From Xiphias gladius (taxonomy: Eukaryota; Chordata; Actinopteri; Istiophoriformes; Xiphiidae), in the NCBI RefSeq assembly GCF_016859285.1, contig NC_053415.1, positions 22,463,501-22,527,500 on the forward strand: a stretch of 64,000 nucleotides of DNA, in the 5' to 3' direction. Below are positions 52,701 to 60,060 of this stretch, in pieces. Numbering within the stretch: position 1 is the first letter of the stretch; the number at the start of each line of letters is the position of its first letter. The notes under the pieces are model-generated. The model made no database searches and was not told the origin of the DNA. It saw only the letters and a list, made by a program, of their open reading frames with translations. Made by a program: the position numbers and the translations under genes.

Positions 52701-54056
52701 CGGTTTTCCAAACGGGATTAACAGAAAGTTGTTTTTGTCTGACTATTCATGATAATAATAGTGTATGTTTTGTTGTTTTTGGAGGGAATGGCTTCATGTA
52801 AATCAATTTTACATGCAGGAAATCACAACTAACATAATAACCCCACTTCTTGAACAGTGATATGGAAAATAAATACTGGTATGCAGCCAGTATACCCAGT
52901 GACTGTTACCACTGGATAATAAGTTATAGAGGGTCAGCCTGTATTTAACATGCAAGAAATAATTAAAAAGTGATCCCCGTTGCTGTAAACAATTTAGTCC
53001 TACAAAAGCCTAACACAGCTTTCCTTTTATGAACATTTGCTTTCTCTGCTTCTCTGCCTATTCAGATTTTTTTTTTTTTTCACAAACACCAAAAGTAGCT
53101 TTTTTTGTCACTTATCCAAAAAGGATACAAGCAGGTAAGTAGCAAAAAAGGATGGATGATTGGTGTACAAGTACCTTGCTTGTCAACACTGATTTGGGCT
53201 GATCCTCATCATATTTATTCCTGGAGTGTGTTCCAGAGGAAGTCACAGCATCCTCAAGCTGGATGTAGCTTTAAATCTAATACAGATTGTATTAGGGATG
53301 GGTGGTATGGATGAAATTAGTATCATAATGTTACTTTGAATAATTGTACCACATTATGGCCAATGTCTGCAAAAGTTGTTCACTGCAATGAAATCTGTTC
53401 AGCTGTTGTGTCAGAAAAAAACTTGTCATGTGAAAAACAAAAACATTTAACTCATTTAGTTTGTTTTTAACCACAACTAGCTTGATGTCATTCATTTGAA
53501 CAACACCTTTGTAAATGATAACGAGAGATATCATCACAGGAGTGTTTCACTAATACATAATAGATGATTGAGCCATTCCCAGCCCTGGGTTTCGTTGTAT
53601 GGCTGCATTATTTGCATTGTTTATGATTTTGAATATAATACCTTTTGTCATAGTATGTCAATGTACCAAAGATTTATTTGGACTCGAGAAATTTTAAAAG
53701 ATCTTGAAATCGACGAGGGTCTACTTCATATTTTATTTGCTACATGCAAATGATGAGACAATAATTTTCACATATTGAGACTCAGTTTCCGTATTTTCTG
53801 TTGGTACTAAGTGGCAAATTTGTATTAACTTCACAGCAGTGGTATGAACACTCAGTACATGAACCAGGCTGCCGGAGCTTCTTACCCAGCCCAGGCGGGC
53901 GTGGCCATGGACATATCGACCTATCACAACTCTAGCATGCCTCCCGTGTCCTATCCTGTGGCTGCTCCCCCTCACCAGGCTCCGCAGCTGCAGCACCAGC
54001 ACCAGCAGCAGCAGCAGCAGCAGCAGGCAGCGTATTATCAACAGCCTCTGCTGTGA
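40671..54056 (+). CDS. stam2: stam2: signal transducing adaptor molecule 2 (ESCRT-0 subunit), complete gene, 14 coding exons
   Basis: STAM2 pairs with HGS/HRS on early endosomes to form ESCRT-0, which gathers ubiquitinated receptors for lysosomal sorting. Its SH3 domain recruits the deubiquitinases USP8 and AMSH. The coding exons are 40671-40710, 42357-42441, 42657-42732, 43765-43860, 44112-44258, 47200-47266, 47632-47830, 48105-48199, 48759-48841, 48933-49020, 49150-49204, 49466-49613, 52135-52295 and 53837-54056. The total of 1560 nt gives 519 residues plus stop (human STAM2 525), with all phases fitting. Domains: VHS about 1-140 with the ubiquitin-binding Trp26; UIM about 164-183 (AIELSLQEQ at 171-179); SH3 about 207-264 (ALYDF 211-215, NWWKGE 240-245, GLFPSNFV 251-258); GAT-like coiled coil about 297-385; Pro/Gln-rich tail ending [24 protein letters not shown] and the tail identify STAM2 rather than STAM1. 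Confidence 0.96.
41072..41445. mobile_element. GCTGCAAC-family MITE in stam2 intron 1
   Basis: Starts ggggcagaattgaacgatta and ends ataatcgttagtttgctgcc. Interior ccaaagatttttggactgtt and aagatgtcaccctgagctt. It appears to include a partial inverted internal duplication. Confidence 0.65.
42357..42441 (+). CDS. stam2: stam2 coding exon 2 (VHS)
   Basis: 85 nt encoding [20 protein letters not shown] then KIGTTSN. Trp26 is the VHS ubiquitin-contact residue. Acceptor TTCCAG, donor GG/GTAAGC. Confidence 0.95.
42657..42732 (+). CDS. stam2: stam2 coding exon 3 (VHS)
   Basis: 76 nt encoding [19 protein letters not shown] then AMQALN. Acceptor TTCCAG, donor AAT/GTGAGT. Confidence 0.95.
43765..43860 (+). 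CDS. stam2: stam2 coding exon 4 (VHS)
   Basis: 96 nt encoding [20 protein letters not shown] then [12 protein letters not shown]. Acceptor CTTGCAG, donor AGG/GTATTT. Confidence 0.95.
44112..44258 (+). CDS. stam2: stam2 coding exon 5 (end of VHS)
   Basis: 147 nt encoding [20 protein letters not shown] through ISFPSASSQ. Acceptor TCTTGCAG, donor CAG/GTATGT. Confidence 0.95.
45690..45790. repeat. Dispersed repeat (GGTACACTT type), second copy
   Basis: Shares ggtacactt, cta(a)tacaacag and the following aaattctacc/ttattact pattern with 38623-38775. It sits next to long T-runs at 45651-45690. Confidence 0.5.
47130..47165. repeat. (CA)n microsatellite before stam2 exon 6
   Basis: CA units with two AGAG interruptions, ending 35 nt before exon 6. 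Confidence 0.9.
47200..47266 (+). CDS. stam2: stam2 coding exon 6 (linker, UIM start)
   Basis: 67 nt encoding [14 protein letters not shown] then LDDDDLAK, the acidic lead into the ubiquitin-interacting motif. Acceptor GCCCACAG, donor AAAG/GTAAAG. Confidence 0.93.
47632..47830 (+). CDS. stam2: stam2 coding exon 7 (UIM and first half of SH3)
   Basis: 199 nt encoding [12 protein letters not shown] (UIM core with Ala171 and Ser175), a short Gly-rich linker and [20 protein letters not shown] of the SH3 domain. Acceptor CTCCAG, donor GACAG/GTACAG. Confidence 0.95.
48105..48199 (+). CDS. stam2: stam2 coding exon 8 (second half of SH3)
   Basis: 95 nt encoding [20 protein letters not shown] then [11 protein letters not shown]. 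Acceptor TTCACAG, donor CAG/GTAGGT. A mobile-element copy begins only 11 nt after the exon. Confidence 0.95.
48211..48562. mobile_element. Non-autonomous element in stam2 intron 8
   Basis: Left tatgcctctgcgctgg and right ggttggcggaggcata are inverted complements. Interior ggcacaaacgtccacttgga and aaaggtcactgtgacctcgc is text I recall from a widespread fish repeat. Confidence 0.7.
48759..48841 (+). CDS. stam2: stam2 coding exon 9
   Basis: 83 nt encoding [17 protein letters not shown] then [10 protein letters not shown]. The EPEPVFIDE end is conserved in STAM1/2. Acceptor CTACAG, donor GAG/GTACTA. Confidence 0.92.
48933..49020 (+). CDS. stam2: stam2 coding exon 10 (GAT-like region)
   Basis: 88 nt encoding [20 protein letters not shown] then DSPELIQLE. 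Acceptor CTGCAG, donor GAGG/GTATAA. Confidence 0.92.
49150..49204 (+). CDS. stam2: stam2 coding exon 11 (GAT-like region)
   Basis: 55 nt encoding [17 protein letters not shown]. Acceptor GAACAG, donor ACAG/GTACTG. Confidence 0.93.
49466..49613 (+). CDS. stam2: stam2 coding exon 12 (coiled coil, HGS binding)
   Basis: 148 nt encoding [20 protein letters not shown] then [20 protein letters not shown]. This region forms the STAM-HGS coiled-coil core in known family members. Acceptor GTTGCAG, donor CAG/GTCAGA. Confidence 0.95.
51334..51735. mobile_element. MITE in stam2 intron 12
   Basis: Left ttaaaggaatagtttaacat and right (complement) ttaaagcaatagtttgacat are clear inverted repeats. Interior attagcttagcttagcataa and ctctgtccaaaggtaacaaa match a very common spiny-rayed fish MITE. 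The TTA/TAA at the ends suggests a Harbinger-like target site. Confidence 0.8.
52135..52295 (+). CDS. stam2: stam2 coding exon 13
   Basis: 161 nt encoding a Pro-rich segment including [20 protein letters not shown], equivalent to human SYSLGPDQIGPLRSLPPNV. Acceptor GCCCAG, donor AG/GTAAG. Confidence 0.93.
53837..54056 (+). CDS. stam2: stam2 coding exon 14 (C-terminus, polyQ, stop)
   Basis: 220 nt encoding [15 protein letters not shown] and onward to a run of eight Gln (CAG at 54003-54026), AAYYQQPLL and TGA. The QQPLL end is the STAM2 C-terminus. Acceptor TTCACAG. Confidence 0.95.
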
Positions 54057-56009
54057 AACTCCAACTGACAGCAGACCTGAGATGAACACATACTTCAGAT
54101 ATTTCATTTGCTAGCTGTGTGTTCATTTAGCTTACCTTGTGCGTGCGTGTGTGCGTGCGTGCGTGCGTGTGTGTGATAACTGCCTTAGGATCATTCCTTT
54201 GGCCTTTTTTTTTTTTTTTTGTGCCTGTCAAGCTGAACTGAACACACCCCAGGAAAGCTGAAATAACTAAATATGTGTGTATATAACACAGGTCTGCTGT
54301 GCAACAGAGTTAGGACTCGGCTACTGTATGTGACGCTAAACATGGCACTAGGGGTGTTCTCCTGTCCTCTACTTCTTTTTCCTGGTTGACCGAAAGCGGC
54401 ACTGGTTTTTCACAAACATCACAGGTCAACAGAAGAAAAGTTTGGGTTTGCTCATCTGTGCGGTCAGTGAGCCATTATTGTCCAGTTTCTGGAAATTAGC
54501 AGTTCAGGATCTGTAGTTCAACACAATGCTACTCCCATCTGAGAGTCCACGCAACATATTCATTGTCTGAAGTGGCAACAGAGGGTCAGGCCATGTCTAC
54601 ACTAATGTAGAAAAATGTGACAAAATGCTAATTTTTTTCTCTCTGGCCTTTTGTTCACACTACCTTGTTTACACTGGCTGTGAAAGACGCACGTTAGCCA
54701 CAGCTGCGCTCCCCTGTCATTGTCGACACTGGACACTCTCGGCCACAGTGCTGCTGTGCACTAGAAGTGTTTTGTAGGCCCATATAGCCTAACGCAAGAT
54801 CAGTGTAATTACACACACAAGTTGTGAATAATATAGACTAAGATATCCCTTGAGTTGCAGCTCTGCAAGTAAAACTTGAGCCTTTAGTTGAGCCTTTGCA
54901 CATGGCTTGTTTAGACAGTTGTATTCATCAAAACTGAAGTAAATCTGTTCTGTCAGGTGCTTGTGAGACAGATGACCGTAAAACACGGCCGAAACGTGTC
55001 CGGTATAGACGGCCTGCAAGCCGACAGAAATGCAACTTTTCGAAAGGGTTTTTTTTTTTCTTCCCAAGGTCAGTAAGATTGGAAACACCAGATTCACATT
55101 GTATTGTGGACCGGGATAACTCAGCTGTTTCACAATGAATAGCCATCAGTGTCCACGGACACAGATGATATGCCAGTGCGCTAGCGTGTGTGTTTGGAAA
55201 ACCATTTGACATCTCAGTGGCATTTGCAAATGGATCTGCATTAATGTGAACGTGGCCTAAACGTTTAGTTGTTCTCTTGGTTTTTAATTACCATCTTGTT
55301 TTTAAATACGTAGGGAAATTCATCTGACGACAGGTACAGTTTATTCTGACCATCTCTTTGTCCTTTAGTGCTGTTTGCACCGAACGATTGATTGAATCGT
55401 TTCTGGGCTGATGTTTCTGCAAGGCCAGCACTTATTACATCTGTGGGACAGGTCGCCGGCGCTTGCGGTGTGCGGTTATTTATTAATTTTTTTTTTTTTC
55501 TTCCTTCCTCACCAGCATTCACGACAGTAGCTGATCTGTTATGTTAACAGTTATATTTGTTCAAACATTGCATAAACCCACCGCCTTGCAATGCACTCCG
55601 GGGTGGCATTTGGAATATTTAAGACGACGTTTTGTGTGTGTGTGTGTTTGTGCACATGTACGTTTTTTTTTTTGGCGTGTGTGTATGTGTCCGAGGGCTT
55701 ACTCGGCTTACTAAAATGACACTGATTTTTTTTTTTTTTTTTTTTTTGGGTAAGGATCATCAGAGTTTAGGGTGAACTGAGAAAAAGTTGGTTGGATCTC
55801 TCTCTGTGTGTTTATTAATCTGCTGAAATGATGCGTCTGTTCATGACTGTTATTGTCAGTACCTTCCTGCCTTTTATCTTCATCCCTGGGGTCTCCTCCA
55901 TTTAGCAGAACCCATTAGGAGTCCATGTTTTATGCAAATGCACAATACTGAGAGGTTTCATGTCTATATACTTAAATTCAAAATGCTCAATGACGTTGCC
56001 TGTACTTTG

Positions 56010-56041
<32 letters not shown>
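56010..56041. repeat. (TA)n microsatellite in stam2 3' UTR
   Basis: About 15 TA units. Confidence 0.95.
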
Positions 56042-56043
<2 letters not shown>

Positions 56044-56649
56044 CGACATCCCACATTTGTAATGTACATGGTTGCAGAATGTGTAATGATTGTTCCTACT
56101 TCCTGTCTGCTTTTACTTTTAATTTCCAGGTGAAATGTAAATGGAACAAAGTTTTGAAAAAATCATTTGTTGTTGTTACTATGATGAAAGAGAAGTGAGA
56201 CCTCGTGGGTTTTTTTGGGTTTTTTTTTTTTTTTTTGTTTTAACCTGCTGTTGCTATTTCTTCAAATTTTGTGTTAAAATTAAGGAGCAGCTTTCATAGA
56301 ATCTACAATCCTGTTGCAGTAGCTCCGCCGTCATAATTTTAGCCAGAACTGTCAATATTTCCCTTAAGCGCCTGATATTAAAGGCACTGTATATTAGATG
56401 TAAAATACCTGGTTTTGTCAGTTACATTGACATTGCACCTTAGCTTTGTAAACAGTTATTTACCACTGGATGCCTTGTTTTTCTGTAGAAATCAAAGAAT
56501 GACATGCATACAACTTTGGTGGGTAACTTCAGTCTCAGAATCCGCTGGATATGTATAATTCTGTGTATTTAAAATATTCCAGGTAAAGTTCTTTTATCCA
56601 GAATTTTAAAACTGCTTTTGTAACAGAGCAACATATAAATATTCTTTGA

Positions 56650-56655
56650 AATAAA
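56650..56655 (+). terminator. stam2: Candidate stam2 polyadenylation signal AATAAA
   Basis: AATAAA inside GAAATAAAAAAAAAA, followed at 20-70 nt by GTG/TTGTTT-rich sequence, a typical downstream element. It lies 2.6 kb past the stop codon. Confidence 0.5.
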
Positions 56656-56675
56656 AAAAAAAGTCCTGTGTTGAG

Positions 56676-57380
56676 GAGTGGTAGTTTGTTTTTGTTGTTT
56701 GTTTTTTTTCCCTACGTTTTCTTTGGCTGCCTTGAAGTAATTACATTTATACAATTAAGAGGCACATGATTAAAATAGTGACTGTCCTCCTAATTAGCTT
56801 CTCCTATTCCCTGCACTCATGACCAGCTGTGTATGATGAATAAGCCAACAGTATGATCCATCACCCAGAGGACACGGTTCGTTCCTCTTATGGTTTCTGC
56901 TCCTTAATTTTCTTAAATTTTTTTAAAAACTGTTCCCTGTAATTAAATTGCTCAAGGCCAGGCACCTACACCCCCAGTCCTGCAGCGGGGTTGCCTGAAA
57001 ACAGCACAGCTGGTAGCGCGGTCTGCTGAGGAGGACTGAGGGGATTTTATCACCTGTCGTTTGTCCTGGTGAGTTTGCTGAGATCAGATTGTTTTTAAGT
57101 GAAGAATACAGGCACTAAATCAGCCCTAACTGATTGCGTTGGGCTACAAATGTATATGAAATACTATTAAAATATTTTGTGTATATTAAAATATGTTCTA
57201 TTTACCATAAAGATAATTCAAAGTTACCAGTGATTGAATTCTTTTAACATTCATACCAATCCTCTTTTTCAGGTATTTCTTTGTATTTTTTTTTTTCTTT
57301 TTTAAAAATCTGGCCTACAGTTATTGTAGTGGGATGGTATTCAGTGTTTTAGGAGGGTTGCTGGGTTGTTGTTGTTGTGT
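56676..57380. other. Spacer between stam2 3' end and the duplicated module
   Basis: AT-rich DNA without a recognised gene. The segment 56940-57069 is GC-richer and ends in a strong donor-like site (CCTG/GTGAGT at 57068-57075). It could be an upstream non-coding exon of cacnb4, but nothing proves it. Confidence 0.4.
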
Positions 57381-57402
57381 TTGTTTGTTTGTTTTCATAC
57401 AG

Positions 57403-57563
57403 AGAATGAATGGGCCTGAACTCTGGAGCCGAATTCGAGGTCACGCTGGAACGGTGAGGAAGAGTTTACGCTGCCTTCAAGGGCTCCTCGTAAAGTCCAA
57501 CTTCCAATATCGGAAACGTTTACACAAAAATTTTGACCGTTTTAATCATAAATACAAAAATAG
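57403..57563 (+). other. Exon-like cassette in copy A, unrecognised 53-codon frame
   Basis: A polypyrimidine/acceptor-like sequence (TTTTCATACAG) precedes AGAATGAATGGGCC. The open frame starting at ATG 57406 reads MNGPELWSRIRGHAG and is rich in Arg/Lys. It runs to AAAAATAG/GTAGGG, a donor-like site. Without splicing the frame stops at TAG 57565-57567. I do not recognise the peptide. Its exit phase (2) does not fit cacnb4 exon 2 (phase 0), so a direct join would shift frame. It may be a real alternative exon, an exon of another transcript, or chance. Confidence 0.3.
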
Positions 57564-58309
57564 GTAGGGCTGCTATTAATGTGCTGAATTTTAGGCCTAA
57601 TGATATTACATTTGAATAATCCTTTCTTTCATCATTCCTCTATACTTGTTTGTACCAGTACACGATCACTTGGTGCTAGTGGTTGCGAGCTTCTGGTTTT
57701 ACTAAAATTATTTACATAAATAACACAAGACCTTTGATAGGGTTGAGTCCACAATCTACATAAAAAAAATAAATCAAACCCGTTAATCTGTCACCAGTTC
57801 TGTTTTTGGCAGTCTGCACAACTTGGGTGCCACTAACTTCTGTGCACATTTTTTTACTTGAGAAATATGAGTTGCGTAAAAATAAAGAGATTTATTTATC
57901 ATTTATTTACATTACTTTTTTACAGCAGTGTAAACAGCTAGTGAAAAATACAGGGACATTTTTAACATGGCAAATTTAGGCCAAAAGAAGTCAAAGAACA
58001 AGGATATAAAATAAAAACAGTATATGTGTATTACAGTCTTAATGGAACATAAGTAGCCTTAGTAGTTAAGAAAATTGATATGGAACAGGGGACATGAATT
58101 GAAATAATCTGGAAGGTGGGAATGTGGAAGTAGACACTGTAAAGGATAAACTTGAGGACAAACTCAAGTTTAGTGTAAAATGACATGTATGTGGGCTATT
58201 TACGTCTACATATGCTTTATTGATATTTGTGAATGATTGTGTTTAAGTATATTTCCACGTATAGATTCGTGGCCTACGGCATTTCGGTCAAACGAACTGA
58301 TACTATCTG

Positions 58310-58560
58310 CTCACTAAGTAAACACTCTGATTTTTCCGTTTTGTCGGTCGTACGTGCGCGTCCGGGTGCAGCGCTGGCATCCCGAAGTCCCGCGTTGTCC
58401 CTGAACGCAGCACCACCCCAGCCCCGTGCGATGGGACCGGAGGGGGGAGGGTCGGTATCTGTAGTCCCGCCGATCCGCGGGCTTCATCTGTGCGCGTCTG
58501 CCGCAGAGGTAGGACACATCCTCAGCGGTGAACGGAGCCGAGCAGCCCGGTACCACATTC
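58310..58560 (+). promoter_or_regulatory. GC/CpG-rich module, copy A (possible duplicate cacnb4 promoter or first exon)
   Basis: A CpG-dense segment in AT-rich surroundings. It contains ATG at 58431-58433 opening MGPEGGGSVSVVPPIRG, in frame to GCAGAG/GTAGGA, a consensus donor leaving phase 0. That phase is compatible with cacnb4 exon 2. The same module recurs at 59555-59805. Confidence 0.35.
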
Positions 58561-58593
58561 ATTTCTTTTTCTCTCTTTTGTGTTTTTTTGTTT

Positions 58594-59837
58594 GTTTGTT
58601 TTCATACAGAGAATGAATGGGCCTGAACTCTGGAGCCAAATTCGAGGTCACGCTGGAACGGTGAGGAAGAGTTTACGCTGCCTTCAAGGGCTCCTCGTAA
58701 AGTCCAACTTCCAATATCGGAAACGTTTACACAAAAATGTTGACCGTTTTAATCATAAATACAAAAATAGGTAGGGCTGCTATTAATGTGCTGAATTTTA
58801 GGCCTAATGATATTACATTTGAATAATCCTTTCTTTCATCATTCCTCTATACTTGTTTGTACCAGTACACGATCACTTGGTGCTAGTTGGTTTTACTAAA
58901 ATTATTTACATAAATAACACAAGACCTTTGATAGGCCGGTCTTCCTTTGCTCTCTACCTTAATGTCCCATCCTTGAGAAAATTCAGAAAAACTGGGTTTA
59001 GTCCACAATCTACATTAAAAAGTCCTGCAGCGGGGTTAATCTGTTGGCAGTCTGCACAACTTGGGTGCCACTAAATTCTGTGCACATTTTTTTACTTGAG
59101 AAATATGAGTTGCGTAAAAATAAAGAGATTTATTTATCATTTATTTACGTGATTTTTTTGCAGCAGTGACAACAGCTAGTGAAAGATACAGGGACATTTT
59201 TAACCTGGCAAATTTAGGCCAAACGAAATCAAAGAACAAGGATATAAAAAAAAAAAACAGTATATGTGTAATAGAGTCTTAATGGAACATAAGTAGCCGT
59301 AGTAGTTAAGAAAATGGATATGGAACAGGGGACATGAATTGAAATAATCTGGAAGGTGGGAATGTGGAAGTAAATAGACACTGTAAAGGATAAACTTGAG
59401 GACAAACTCAAGTTTAGTGTAAAATGACATGTATGTGGGCTATTTACGTCTACATATGCTTTATTGATATGTGTGAATGATTGTGTTTAAGTATATTTCC
59501 ACGTATAGATTCGTGGCCTACGGCATTTCGGTCAAACGAACTGATACTATCTGCTCACTAAGTAAACACTCTGATTTTTCCGTTTTGTCGGTCGTACGTG
59601 CGCGTCCGGGTGCAGCGCTGGCATCCCGAAGTCCCGCGTTGTCCCTGAACGCAGCACCACCCCAGCCCCGTGCGATGGGACCGGAGGGGGGAGGGTCGGT
59701 ATCTGTAGTCCCGCCGATCCGCGGGCTTCATCTGTGCGCGTCTGCCGCAGAGGTAGGACACATCCTCAGCGGTGAACGGAGCCGAGCAGCCCGGTACCAC
59801 ATTCATTTCTTTTTCTCTCTTTTGTGTTTTTTTGTTT
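58594..59837 (+). repeat. Tandem duplication upstream of cacnb4, copy B
   Basis: Second copy, offset 1207 nt at its left end and 1244 nt at its right end because of internal indels. Compared with copy A it carries an extra block (about 58936-58995). It ends in a T-rich run directly before the cacnb4 5' UTR, so the unduplicated arrangement was probably cassette, GC module, then cacnb4 exon 1. Confidence 0.9.
58610..58770 (+). other. Exon-like cassette in copy B
   Basis: Same 161-nt unit as 57403-57563 with two substitutions, both amino-acid changing (Arg to Gln and Phe to Val). The acceptor-like and donor-like borders are kept. Two non-synonymous and no synonymous changes give no sign of protein-level constraint since the duplication. 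Confidence 0.3.
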
Positions 59838-59997
59838 GTTTGTTTTTTTCTTTTTTTCTTTTTCTCTCTTCTGTTGTCGTGATCCGGAGGAAAAGCTGGA
59901 GCCGGCGGTTCGCTGTCCGCCGCCACCGGAGCAGCGGCAGTTCCAGTGGGGCGGCACGGAGCGCCAGCCTCCGCCCTGGACCGATGAACTGGCCGAG
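59555..59997 (+). promoter_or_regulatory. cacnb4: cacnb4 promoter and 5' UTR region (includes GC module copy B)
   Basis: CpG-rich DNA from 59580 to 60060, broken by a T-rich run (59815-59875), leads into the cacnb4 start codon. No stop lies in the cacnb4 frame between about 59824 and 59998, but no suitable upstream ATG is present except one inside the T-run. An out-of-frame ATG at 59984-59986 starts a 15-codon frame overlapping the real start. Confidence 0.5.
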
Positions 59998-60060
59998 ATG
60001 TCCCGGCACATCTACACCCGACACGGGCTAGGAGACGGGCTGCAGAAGCCCGCGTTCCAG
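59998..60060 (+). CDS. cacnb4: cacnb4 coding exon 1 (predicted)
   Basis: ATG at 59998 (context GCCGAGATGT) opens [14 protein letters not shown], then LQKPAFQ at the donor. Exon length (21 codons), phase and a few residues (Tyr, Gly, Asp-Gly, final Gln) match human beta-4 exon 1. Overall identity is low, so this exon rests on position and phase more than on homology. Confidence 0.6.

Larger units (their letters stand above)
40711..53836 (+). other. stam2: stam2 introns 1-13
   Basis: The thirteen introns hold no other certain gene. Intron 1 has a GCTGCAAC-family MITE (41072-41445). Intron 5 (44259-47199) has minus-strand open frames of unclear meaning (45054-45564), T-runs with a dispersed repeat (45640-45790) and a CA tract (47130-47165). 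Intron 8 is mostly one element (48211-48562). Intron 12 (49614-52134) holds a 0.4-kb MITE (51334-51735). Intron 13 is plain AT-rich DNA. Confidence 0.8.
54057..56675 (+). other. stam2: stam2 3' UTR
   Basis: About 2.6 kb of non-coding sequence follows the stop and ends near a canonical AATAAA at 56650-56655. It contains GT-type repeats (54138-54174, 55633-55649), T-runs and a TA tract (56010-56041). No recognisable coding frame is present. The extent is inferred from the poly(A) signal. Confidence 0.5.
57381..58593 (+). repeat. Tandem duplication upstream of cacnb4, copy A
   Basis: About 1.2 kb repeated directly as copy B (58594-59837). The junctions fall in TTTG/T-rich runs. The first 270 nt differ from copy B by only two substitutions, and the last 360 nt (58230-58593) are almost identical. 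The middle differs by several blocks of ten to seventy nucleotides. It carries a cassette-like open frame (57403-57563) and a GC-rich module (58310-58560). Confidence 0.9.

Noticed and set aside
40671..54056. STAM1 instead of STAM2
   Set aside because: The C-terminal YYQQPLL, the SLPPNV block and the [17 protein letters not shown] segment fit STAM2, and linkage to cacnb4 agrees.
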